From NCBI GenBank assembly GCA_007753675.1, contig CP036432.1:6050394-6114393 (forward strand): 64,000 nt of DNA. The letters are read 5' to 3'. Shown here one piece after another: positions 17,653 to 29,928 of the stretch (within the stretch, counting starts at the first letter, position 1; each line of letters starts with the position of its first letter). The DNA comes from Stieleria magnilauensis. GTDB lineage: Bacteria; Planctomycetota; Planctomycetia; Pirellulales; Pirellulaceae. The notes below the pieces were generated by a model. The model saw nothing but the letters and a program-made list of their open reading frames with translations, was not told the DNA's origin and ran no database searches. The translations under genes and the position numbers were made by a program.

Positions 17653-20600
17653 ATGACTGCTCTATCAAAACACGTTGCAACTGCAAATCTGCTCGTCCTT
17701 ATCTTTCTCGCCTGCGGCTTCGCATCGGCTCAGGAATCGCAAGTCTCGGTATTGATGCTTGGCGACAGAGGATTCCATAGGCCATCCGAATTCTATCGGC
17801 ATTTGGCAGGGCCGCTCCGAGAGCAAGGGATCGAACTTGTTTACACGGAAAAGCTGAGCGACCTTAACGAAGATCATCTCGCTAAATATGAAGGGCTGAT
17901 GATCTTCGCAAACATTGAGCAAATCACACCGGACGCCGAGTCGGCTCTGCTGAACTATGTTCAAAGTGGTGGAGGCCTGATTCCCGTTCACTGCGCGTCG
18001 TTCTGTTTTCTCAATTCTGATAAGTACATCGAATTAGTTGGCGGTCAGTTTCGAAGTCACGGGTTCACTCGCTTTGAAACCGAGATCGTGGCTTCCGATC
18101 ATGAGATCATGCGGGGGCTGAACCCGGTTCGGTCGATGGACGAAAGCTACCGCCACAGCAAGCTCAACCCGGACATGACAGTACTTGAGACACGGAGCGA
18201 CGAATCCGGCCCCGTGAGCAATCCCGATGGTGAACCCTACACATGGATCCGGACGAGCGGACAAGGTCGCGTTTTCTATACCGCGTGGGGACACGATCAT
18301 CGGACGTGGTCCAACAATGATTTTCAAAAGCTGCTCGCACGCGGTGTTTTGTGGGCCTGTGGTCAGACGCTCACCGCAGCTTCGGCCGACAGCGGCAGGC
18401 CTGCAGATCCCAAAGCGGAAGCGGTCATCGCTGCGAATCGTCCCTTTTCTGCGCCGGAGATGAATCCGCCTTCGGTCGACGATGAAGAATTTGCAACGAC
18501 ATACGTGGGGGCGAAGATCCCCAACTACACGCCAGGTGCTCAGTGGGGAACGCAAGCCGAACCGTTCTCGAAGATGCAAGACCCTCTGCCAGCGGAAAAG
18601 TCCATCAAAGCGTTCGCGACTCCGGAAGGAACGCAACTCGCGATCTGGGCCAAGGAGTCGACCGACAACTGGCCCGGCTCTCCCCAGCAAAACGACAAGA
18701 CCGCGGGGCTAAATGGTAAGCCGATCGCAATGAACTGGGACGAGGACGGGCGTTTGTGGGTTTGCGAAACTGTGGACTACCCCAATGAACTCAAGGAAAA
18801 ATCAGCCGTCGGCCGCGACCGCATCAAGATTTGCGAAGATACTGACAACGATGGCCAGGCCGACAAGTTCACGGTCTTTGCAGAAAATCTAAGCATTCCA
18901 TCGACACTGGTTTGCTACCGGGGTGGCGTGATCGTCCAGGACGGCGAAGAGACGATCTATTTGAAGGACATCGATGGCGACGACAAGGCCGATTTTCGAC
19001 AGTCGCTGATTACCGGCTGGGCGCTGGGCGACACGCACGGCGGCGTCAGCAATTTTCAGTATGGCCCCGACAATTGGATCTGGGGCATGCAGGGCTACAA
19101 CAATTCCCAGCCCGTAATCAACGGCGAACCGCAAATGCGTTTTCGCCAAGGGTTTTGGCGATTCAAGGTCAAGGCGGGTGCCTCGGATGAGACAGCGCCA
19201 GCCTATGCGATCGACGCGGAAACGGGCAAAGTCGCAGACAGCCAATCAAGCGACTTCGATCAGCACACAATCCGTGTCGATGCATTGGAGTTCATGAGAG
19301 GCACGAACAACAACACCTGGGGGCTGGGTTTCAGCGAGGAAGGCTATGTCTTTGGTTCAACTGCCAACGGTTGCCCGAGCGTTCACATGCCGATTCCCAA
19401 TCGGTATTACGATCAAGTCGCCGGCTGGTCGCCCGAGACTCTTCAAAATATTGCCCAGTCGCATCGGTTCGATCCGATCGATGATCGCATCCGTCAGGTG
19501 GACTGGCACGGCGGATTTACAGCCGGTTGCGGCTCAGCAATCTACACCGCTCGCAACTATCCACCGACTTGGTGGAACCGAATTCAAATGGTCTGCGGTC
19601 CGACGGGGCACCTCGTTGGTTCTTTCGTGCTGGAGAAGGACGGTGCAAGCTATCGAAGTCGAAACGCGTTCAACACAGTTGCCAGCATCGATGACTGGTC
19701 AGCTCCGATCATGTCGGAGGTCGGTCCCGACGGCAACGTATGGGTCTTGGACTGGTACAACTACATTGTTCAGCACAACCCAACGCCCAACGGTTTCCAA
19801 ACCGGCAAAGGGGCTGCTTATGAAAGTGATCTGCGAGACAAACGTTTTGCCCGAGTCTATCGATTGGTGACCGACGAGGCAGGCAGCGGCTCTGCGACGC
19901 GAACGTTACAACTCGCTGATGCAGAGAACGCCGAGTTGGTTACGGCACTCAGTAATGACAATTTCTTTTGGCGTCGAACGGCACATCGTCTTTTGGTGGA
20001 ACGTGGGGCGGCTGACGATGCGACGCTCAGTGCTCTCGTTTCATTGGTCGACAATGATCAAGTCGACGAGATCGGATTAAACCCAGCCGCGATGCATGCG
20101 ATTTGGACGCTTGCAGGCATGTCGGAAACGGGTAACGAATCAGCAGTCGCTGCACTTGCAAAGGCGTGTGCCGCCGGTTTCGGTCATGTATCCAGCCCAG
20201 TGCGCAACGCGGCAATCGCGAGTTGCGGTAGCGAGCAGATCGCCAAGGCGATTGAAGCGGGTCTGCAAAACGATGTCGACCCTAAGGTGCGGTTGACCTT
20301 GTTGCTGCGTGTTGCAGAAGGAAAAGCGAACGCTGCGATCAGCGGCGACGAGCTTGCTGGCTTAGTACCTTCGATTGGAGACGATCGTGTTTTATTGGAC
20401 GCATGGACTTCCGCTGCTTCGACCGATCCTGCTGCGACGATCGTGGCGCTCGGCAAGATGAGTCCGTCCGCGGCGAATTCGCTCAATCAACGGATTGCCG
20501 TTCTGGCGGAGCACCTCGCGCGGAGCAATCCCACAGCTGAGCAAATCAGCGAGCTGCTTGAAATCTCGCCCGATTCGCCAGTCGCCGTCACGGTCTGGGA

Positions 20601-22251
20601 AGGCTTAGCAAAGGGTTGGCCGCGAGATCTGGTTCTTAATCTTCCCGAGTCATCGCAGAAAATTGTTCGTGACCGGTTCTTGGCCAACGACACTTCCGTC
20701 GAAAGCAAAGCCGCGATCCTGGCGGTAGCCGACAAGTGGTCGATCACGAACCTAAACGAGATTGTCAGTGAAATACAGAACGAACTGCTGACAACCGCTT
20801 TGGACGCGGATGCCGATTCAGAGAAACGTCTGAGTGCTTGGGATCAAGCGATTCGCCTTGCACCAATGAGTCCAAAGATTCTCGACGCGGTCGAAGCGTT
20901 CTTTACACCGCAACTGGCTCCAGAAACTGGGATCGCGGCACTGAACTCACTGCAGGCCGCGCGCGTGAATGGTCTTTCCGAAACGTTGTTGGACATGAAA
21001 ACCTCGCTGGGGCCAAAACTCGGTAGCCAAGTTCTGACGTTGCTTTTATCCCGAGCCGACGGCACTGAAGATTTGCTGGACGCCATTGCAGATGGACAAG
21101 TGCAATTCAATGATCTTCAGCTCGATCAACGCCAAGCCTTACTGAACCACCCCACCTCATCGATAGCATCGCGAGCGAAGGAGTTGATGGAAACGCGAGG
21201 TGCGATGGTAACATCTAATCGCCAAGCATTGGTCGATCAATGGTTACCGGTCGCTGCCGTGGAAGGCGATGTGACGAACGGCCTGGCAATGTTCAAGAAA
21301 CATTGCTCGGCTTGCCACATCCATGGCGAAATCGGACAAGAAATCGGTCCTAACTTGACGGGCATGGCGGTTCATCCCAAAGAAGAAATCTTGATGAACG
21401 TCCTCGATCCATCGCGAAGCGTCGAAAGCAACTTCCGCACGTACCAGATTTTGACCGTCGACGGAAATGTGCTCTCCGGAATGCTAGCCGGCGAGTCGGC
21501 AAACTCGCTACGCATCATCGACACGCAAGGCAAAGAAAAGCTGGTCCTTCGCGAAGACATCGAGCAATTGACTTCGTCGCACAAGTCATTGATGCCAGAG
21601 GGTTTTGAAAGCTCGATCAGTAAAACTGAAATGGCGGATCTGCTTTCGTTTCTCGCCAAACGTGGCAAGTACGCGCCGCTGAACATCTCTAGCTCTGCGA
21701 CCATCAACAGCAAAAAAGGCCTCCCCGGATTCCGCGGACGACCTGGAGACGAGTTTGTACTCGATTCCTACGGGCGTGTGGAGGTCGAAGGCGTTCCGTT
21801 CGAATTGGTCGATCCCCAGGGAGATCGGATCGCCAACATCATCGGTTTGCAACGTCAATCATCGCGATTCCCAAGCACGTTGCCAGAATCGGCTAGCCTC
21901 GACTGCGCTGGAAACGTGAAAACGATTCACATGTTGGGGGGCGTCGCCTGGGCTGCCTACCCGCGTTTCAAGGACGAAACGACCAGCATGATCGTCCGTC
22001 GTCATTACGCTGACGGAAGCAAAAGTGACTTTGAACTGGTCAACGGCAAGCACATCGTGACTTACCAAGCGGGCGAGGATGTGCCGGAATCGAAGAAGGC
22101 GATTGAAGCCGGCGGCAAGCAAATCCGCTACTTGAAGATTCCTGCCGAAGCTGACAAAGCACTTACGAAAATCGAATTCTTGAAAGGAGGTGACTTTTCG
22201 CTTCCGCTCGTGTTTGCGGTTACCGTCGAGTTTGCAGGTGAAGGTCACTAG
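17653..22251 (+). CDS. Secreted ThuA / PVC-type dehydrogenase / HEAT / cytochrome c fusion
   Basis: The chosen ATG 17653 gives a normal signal peptide and about 1532 residues; an in-frame ATG at 17596 adds 19. Order: ThuA-like domain (about 30-250; VHCASFCF, AWGHDHRTW), a membrane-bound-dehydrogenase-type propeller (about 340-740; DGRLWVCETVDYPNE, DGNVWVLDWYNYIVQHNP), HEAT-like repeats (about 760-1180), then a haem-binding CSACH motif at residue 1218 with downstream GPNLTGM. This is the Pirellula/Verrucomicrobium family thought to oxidise sugars at the cell surface. Being first in the right arm it may oxidise xylan-derived sugars; the substrate is unknown. Confidence 0.88.
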   Translation: MTALSKHVATANLLVLIFLACGFASAQESQVSVLMLGDRGFHRPSEFYRHLAGPLREQGIELVYTEKLSDLNEDHLAKYEGLMIFANIEQITPDAESALLNYVQSGGGLIPVHCASFCFLNSDKYIELVGGQFRSHGFTRFETEIVASDHEIMRGLNPVRSMDESYRHSKLNPDMTVLETRSDESGPVSNPDGEPYTWIRTSGQGRVFYTAWGHDHRTWSNNDFQKLLARGVLWACGQTLTAASADSGRPADPKAEAVIAANRPFSAPEMNPPSVDDEEFATTYVGAKIPNYTPGAQWGTQAEPFSKMQDPLPAEKSIKAFATPEGTQLAIWAKESTDNWPGSPQQNDKTAGLNGKPIAMNWDEDGRLWVCETVDYPNELKEKSAVGRDRIKICEDTDNDGQADKFTVFAENLSIPSTLVCYRGGVIVQDGEETIYLKDIDGDDKADFRQSLITGWALGDTHGGVSNFQYGPDNWIWGMQGYNNSQPVINGEPQMRFRQGFWRFKVKAGASDETAPAYAIDAETGKVADSQSSDFDQHTIRVDALEFMRGTNNNTWGLGFSEEGYVFGSTANGCPSVHMPIPNRYYDQVAGWSPETLQNIAQSHRFDPIDDRIRQVDWHGGFTAGCGSAIYTARNYPPTWWNRIQMVCGPTGHLVGSFVLEKDGASYRSRNAFNTVASIDDWSAPIMSEVGPDGNVWVLDWYNYIVQHNPTPNGFQTGKGAAYESDLRDKRFARVYRLVTDEAGSGSATRTLQLADAENAELVTALSNDNFFWRRTAHRLLVERGAADDATLSALVSLVDNDQVDEIGLNPAAMHAIWTLAGMSETGNESAVAALAKACAAGFGHVSSPVRNAAIASCGSEQIAKAIEAGLQNDVDPKVRLTLLLRVAEGKANAAISGDELAGLVPSIGDDRVLLDAWTSAASTDPAATIVALGKMSPSAANSLNQRIAVLAEHLARSNPTAEQISELLEISPDSPVAVTVWEGLAKGWPRDLVLNLPESSQKIVRDRFLANDTSVESKAAILAVADKWSITNLNEIVSEIQNELLTTALDADADSEKRLSAWDQAIRLAPMSPKILDAVEAFFTPQLAPETGIAALNSLQAARVNGLSETLLDMKTSLGPKLGSQVLTLLLSRADGTEDLLDAIADGQVQFNDLQLDQRQALLNHPTSSIASRAKELMETRGAMVTSNRQALVDQWLPVAAVEGDVTNGLAMFKKHCSACHIHGEIGQEIGPNLTGMAVHPKEEILMNVLDPSRSVESNFRTYQILTVDGNVLSGMLAGESANSLRIIDTQGKEKLVLREDIEQLTSSHKSLMPEGFESSISKTEMADLLSFLAKRGKYAPLNISSSATINSKKGLPGFRGRPGDEFVLDSYGRVEVEGVPFELVDPQGDRIANIIGLQRQSSRFPSTLPESASLDCAGNVKTIHMLGGVAWAAYPRFKDETTSMIVRRHYADGSKSDFELVNGKHIVTYQAGEDVPESKKAIEAGGKQIRYLKIPAEADKALTKIEFLKGGDFSLPLVFAVTVEFAGEGH

Positions 22252-22263
22252 ACCCGACGGTGA

Positions 22264-25578
<3,315 letters not shown>

Positions 25579-25632
25579 GCCATTGCGGCAATTGATCACT
25601 GTAACTTCCAAAACCACATCGGATATCGCCGT

Positions 25633-27948
25633 ATGTCATTCCAATCGATCGCTTGCTTCTGCTGCATCGCGTTGTCCGCCGCATTCACGCTTGGCCAAGA
25701 GAATACTTCGGCAAAGCAAAGCTCCGAGAGTTTGACAGGCACATGGCATTGCCAATTCGATTCCCCCTTCGGATTGCAGACTTACCACCTCCATATTGCG
25801 ATTAATGACGCCGGCGATGCAACAGCGCACGCGGAAATAGATGCTCGCGACGAGGAGCGGAAAGTCGAGTTCGTGGATGTGAAGGTCGACAACGAGTCAC
25901 TCAGCTTTGCGGAGGTCCGTCAGTTCGGAGACCGAGAGTTTCGCATCGAGTTCAGCGGCGAACGCAAAGGAAAGGATCTCGCGATAACGAGGTCGTTTGG
26001 AGAACGGGGCGGCCAAGAGTCGCTTGCCACGCGTGAGCTTCCCAAGCCACCACCAAAGGAAGATCCTACTCCGGTGGTCGAAGTCAAAATCGATCGACTC
26101 ATCAAAGACGCGTTTGAGGATTCATTCTTGGTCGGCATGGCCGGTGATCTTCCTTCGCGTTATTCAGAGGAGGAGTTAAAACTAGCCGCAGAGCATTTTG
26201 CGGCAATCACTCCCGAAAACTGCATGAAGCCCGAGCGAGTTCACCCGGCCGAAGAACGTTGGGATTTTGAGCGGACCGATGCTTTGGTGGAATGGGCCGA
26301 CAAGAACGACATGACCATCCACGGCCATACCTTGGTTTGGCATGCACAGACGCCCAATTGGTTCTTCGAGGGGCGCGATCCCGAGACGGTCGAGCGGCGA
26401 ATGAAACAACATATTGAAACGCTTGCGGGTCGGTACAAAGGGAAGTTGCAGAGCTGGGATGTGGTCAATGAAGCCATCAACGATGGTGGGAACTCTGAAA
26501 CCGCGAAGACGGAAAATCTACGCAACTCGACTTGGTTGCAAACCCTTGGTCCCGAGTTTCTCACATTGGCATTCAAGTTTGCTCGGCAGGCAGATCCCGA
26601 TGCGGTGCTCTACTACAACGACTACAACATCGAATCGGGACCCAAGCATGCGAGTTCGATGGTGCTTCTCAAACGACTGCTTGCCGAGGGTGCTCCCATC
26701 GATGCCGTCGGCATCCAAGGGCATTGGCGAAGCGGGCGAGTTCCTTTCGAAGACATCGAAAAGGCGATCACCGACTATGCATCGCTGGGACTGAAAGTCA
26801 GTATCACGGAACTCGACGTTACAATCCGTGGTGAATCCGGCGGGCAATTCGGAAGACAACGGTTTCGAAACAGTGCTCCCCCTACCGTTGACGATCTGAA
26901 CGCTCAGGCCGGCGACTACGCAAGGCTGTTCGCTATCTTCAAGAAGCATGAAGACGTCATCGAACGCGTTACGTTTTGGGGCCTGAACGATCGACGAACC
27001 TGGAGGTGGGGGCAACATCCTCTTCTTTTTGACGGCAACAACAACGTCAAGCCAGCGTATGCCAGTATTGTGGCGGTGGCAGATAGCGATGACGATGCTG
27101 CCAAGAGAGCCCCCGAACCGCCAAAGAACGTGAAGATTGAAGACGGTGGTCAGGGTGATTATTCAGCGATCGTAACTGAAGCACCAACCCTTGCGGGAAT
27201 GACGGTTTATCGCCCGGAGGATTTGTCTGCTTTTGGGAGCGAAAAGAAGCTGCCGGTACTTCTATGGGGAAATGGAGCGTGTGCGAACACGACGGAGGAA
27301 CACAAGAACTTTCTCAACGAGATTGCATCGCACGGATTCATTATTCTCGGCATTGGACCGCTGGATCAGTTGCAACAGCGAAACGAGACATCTCGTCAGC
27401 GGACGAATTCTTCTCAATTGGTTGCTGCCTTGGAATGGATCATCGCACAGAACGCCGATGAAAACAGCATCTACTGCGGAAAGATTGATACGACCAAAGT
27501 CGCCGCGATGGGAATGTCGTGTGGTGGACTGCAAGCCATCGAAATCTCGGACGATCCCCGAGTCACAACTACGGTTGTTTGCAACAGTGGCGTATTACCC
27601 TCTCGCTCACCGATGGCAGCGATGCCGAACCTGACTAAGGAAGACCTCAAAAAGTTTCACGGTCCCGTCCTCTACATTATGGGCGGCCCTTCCGACATCG
27701 CCTACAACAACGCGATGGACGATTTCTCCCGAGTCGACCATGTGCCCATCGTGATGACCAACTTAGACGTCGGGCACGGAGGAACCTACCGTCGGCCGCA
27801 CGGTGGCGAATACTCCTCCGTTGCCCTCGCTTGGCTCAACTGGCAGCTCAAAGACGATAAGGCTTCCGCCAAGATGTTCGTTGGCGACGATAGTCAATTG
27901 AAACGCGATCCGGATTGGACGATCGACACGAAGAACCTGGAACAGTAG
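25633..27948 (+). CDS. Secreted GH10 xylanase with beta domain and C-terminal esterase
   Basis: A 771-aa protein with a signal peptide (1-22). A beta-rich domain (about 35-135; TGTWHCQFDSPFGLQTY) resembles the one in the preceding esterase. The GH10 domain (about 150-475) has acid/base Glu280 in WDVVNEA and nucleophile Glu393 in SITELDV. The C-terminal alpha/beta hydrolase (about 500-760) has the nucleophile Ser629 in GMSCGG and a late GHGG histidine. It should both cut xylan and remove acyl groups. The locus thus has two GH10 enzymes, each fused to a different esterase type. Confidence 0.92.
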   Translation: MSFQSIACFCCIALSAAFTLGQENTSAKQSSESLTGTWHCQFDSPFGLQTYHLHIAINDAGDATAHAEIDARDEERKVEFVDVKVDNESLSFAEVRQFGDREFRIEFSGERKGKDLAITRSFGERGGQESLATRELPKPPPKEDPTPVVEVKIDRLIKDAFEDSFLVGMAGDLPSRYSEEELKLAAEHFAAITPENCMKPERVHPAEERWDFERTDALVEWADKNDMTIHGHTLVWHAQTPNWFFEGRDPETVERRMKQHIETLAGRYKGKLQSWDVVNEAINDGGNSETAKTENLRNSTWLQTLGPEFLTLAFKFARQADPDAVLYYNDYNIESGPKHASSMVLLKRLLAEGAPIDAVGIQGHWRSGRVPFEDIEKAITDYASLGLKVSITELDVTIRGESGGQFGRQRFRNSAPPTVDDLNAQAGDYARLFAIFKKHEDVIERVTFWGLNDRRTWRWGQHPLLFDGNNNVKPAYASIVAVADSDDDAAKRAPEPPKNVKIEDGGQGDYSAIVTEAPTLAGMTVYRPEDLSAFGSEKKLPVLLWGNGACANTTEEHKNFLNEIASHGFIILGIGPLDQLQQRNETSRQRTNSSQLVAALEWIIAQNADENSIYCGKIDTTKVAAMGMSCGGLQAIEISDDPRVTTTVVCNSGVLPSRSPMAAMPNLTKEDLKKFHGPVLYIMGGPSDIAYNNAMDDFSRVDHVPIVMTNLDVGHGGTYRRPHGGEYSSVALAWLNWQLKDDKASAKMFVGDDSQLKRDPDWTIDTKNLEQ

Positions 27949-28139
27949 CCGGCATCGATCTGAATGATCATGAGCGTTATGAGCGGGAATCTGGGCCTGC
28001 TTCATTACTGCTCAGGCGGCAAGCCGCATCTGCAGAATCTGCTAGACGGATCGACTTACCCTATACGCCACAATCAATTGTGGTCCTAGATCCGACATTG
28101 GAATTCCCTCGAATAAACCATTTCGTACTGGAGTCATCT

Positions 28140-29150
28140 GTGAAAAATCGAAATCTAAGAAATGTAGTCACCCGCTTGTTTCAAGAGGCCAGGAGGACGT
28201 TTTTCTGTGTGGGTTTATCGTCAGCCTGCTGTCTCTCGATGCTTACGCCAGCAATTGCTCAGCAAGCTGCAAGTGCAAATGCACCGAACCAAAGCGCTCC
28301 AAGAGACGCCATGACGTCGATCGAAACCCCCGCACAGCCCAACGCCATCGAGTTGGGAACAGGTCCATTGCCTGACGCCGAAACGCCCGAGTCCTGGCAC
28401 AGTCAGTACGGAAGCAAGTTCGCACGCAACGTTACTGTGGCAACGTTGACTCCCTTTCTACCTGATCCTGCGAAAGCGAGCGGGGCAGCTGTGATTGTTG
28501 CACCAGGAGGAGGTTTCAGAACGTTGTCGATGGAAAATGAAGGTTGGCAAGTCGCCGAGGCGCTTGCCGCCAAAGGTGTAGCGGCTTTTGTGCTCAAGTA
28601 TCGTCTTAATCAGACTGCGGCCGATCTCAATGAGTTCGCAAATCCTACTAGACCCCGGCCCAGGGGTGGGCCGCGTTCGGGGCGTCCTACACCGGCAGAG
28701 ATGACCGCTCGTATTGCACCGCAGGTTGCCGACGCGAACGCCGCTTTCGCGCTCATCCGCGAGAATTCCGAGAAATGGCACGTGGATCCAGACCGCATCG
28801 GCATGATCGGATTCTCTGCTGGCGCGATGCTCACCATGACAACAACGCTGAGCGGAGGGGAAAGCAAACCCGCATTCATCGCCAGCATCTATGGCGGACT
28901 GAATGCGGTTGACGTTCCCGCCGACGCACCGCCCCTATTCGTTGCTATCGCAGCCGATGACCCACTTTTCCCTGTTGGCTTTGGTCTGATTGAGAGCTGG
29001 CGTAAAGCAAATCGCCCTGTTGAATTGCATTACTACGAACAAGGTGGACACGGCTTTGGCATGTACCAGAAATCCACTACCAGCACCGGCTGGTTCGATG
29101 CCTATGTTCGTTGGCTCGGAATGCATGGTTATCTGAAGCCGGCGAGCTAG
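28140..29150 (+). CDS. Secreted alpha/beta-hydrolase esterase (BD-FAE-like)
   Basis: A 336-aa protein from GTG 28140, with GGAG eight bases upstream and an N-terminal export signal (about 1-41, ending AIAQQA). HGGG-type oxyanion region VIVAPGGGF, nucleophile Ser226 in GFSAGA, then DDPLF and GGHGFGM for the acid and histidine. This pattern fits bifunctional feruloyl/acetyl-xylan esterases that sit in xylan loci. It is the last gene of the right arm, 191 bases after the previous stop, which leaves room for its own promoter. Confidence 0.85.
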   Translation: MKNRNLRNVVTRLFQEARRTFFCVGLSSACCLSMLTPAIAQQAASANAPNQSAPRDAMTSIETPAQPNAIELGTGPLPDAETPESWHSQYGSKFARNVTVATLTPFLPDPAKASGAAVIVAPGGGFRTLSMENEGWQVAEALAAKGVAAFVLKYRLNQTAADLNEFANPTRPRPRGGPRSGRPTPAEMTARIAPQVADANAAFALIRENSEKWHVDPDRIGMIGFSAGAMLTMTTTLSGGESKPAFIASIYGGLNAVDVPADAPPLFVAIAADDPLFPVGFGLIESWRKANRPVELHYYEQGGHGFGMYQKSTTSTGWFDAYVRWLGMHGYLKPAS

Positions 29151-29186
29151 GACGTAGATATGAGGTGCCAGCGGCTGGTTTAAATT

Positions 29187-29476
29187 CTGTCAATAGCGAG
29201 TGGTGGCTGGGGAAGCCCAGACGCCCCTGGAACGATCACCGACAACCATCAATGGGATTCTCTGGTGTGGGGAACAGGAGTTCCGTGGCTTGATCCCGAC
29301 AACGAGTTCGGATGCTCGAAGATATAACGACCGCGAGAATCGTTCCAGAGTCAGGGATGGAATATCCAAATGTGCGAAACTTGACGGACACTACCGGCGG
29401 CAAAGCCGCACCCGCACAATCGTCACAACGTGAAACACTTCGCGACATAGTTGAGGTTATCGGACCTTCAAGCTAA
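29187..29476 (+). pseudogene. Possible decayed coding remnant at the element junction
   Basis: One frame, lacking a start, reads protein-like (residues such as TDNHQWDSLVWGTGVPWLD) and stops at about 29330. An overlapping +1 frame from ATG 29312 continues to 29476 (MLEDITTARIVPESG to EVIGPSS). The pair could be the frameshifted 3' end of a gene interrupted by the right element; the source family is not recognised. Otherwise this 320-base gap shows only a short hairpin GCGGC / GCCGC at 29397-29409. Confidence 0.25.
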
Positions 29477-29928
29477 CCGCGATCGCTGCGACCGGCAGAA
29501 TCGGTAAGCTTGCGGTATCGTCGCCGCTGTTTGTCCCAGTTGGGTTCGGCGGCGATCGGGCGGATTTGACGCTCGGTGATGGGCGCTCGGCCGTTGAAAT
29601 AGGGCTTTAGGAAGAGCAGCTCTTCTTGAAGATCGGGGGCAAGGTTGCAGAGGTTCATGATCTGGCTGAGCCGAGCTCGTGTGACTTGGCCGGCCTGCGC
29701 CAAGTCGGCTTGTGATCGGAGGCGGCCCGATGCCAAAGCGTTGTCGAAATGGATGGCGAGTGCCATCAGCCGGGACAGTCTTGGCAGTTGGCCCGTTCTG
29801 GGCCGCGGTGGGGCCGTACCGCCGCGCACCTCGCGGGCGCCGCGATCTACGCGGGCAACGTGAAACGTGCGGCGTATCGCCGACGTGCGTGGCGGTGTTT
29901 CGTTTGAGTTGTTCGATAGGTCGCTCAA
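29473..29928 (-). CDS. Small basic HTH protein, third gene of the right recombinase cassette
   Basis: A 151-aa protein starting at TTG 29928, whose codon overlaps the recombinase stop (TTGA). The helix-turn-helix SQADLAQAGQVTRARLSQIMNL lies near residues 75-97; an arginine-rich N-terminus precedes it and a WDKQRRRYRKL tail follows. It corresponds to the left-element protein at 6386-6793, with a similar plan and limited identity. A likely accessory DNA-binding protein for the recombinase or its promoter. Confidence 0.85.
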   Translation of the reverse strand: MSDLSNNSNETPPRTSAIRRTFHVARVDRGAREVRGGTAPPRPRTGQLPRLSRLMALAIHFDNALASGRLRSQADLAQAGQVTRARLSQIMNLCNLAPDLQEELLFLKPYFNGRAPITERQIRPIAAEPNWDKQRRRYRKLTDSAGRSDRG

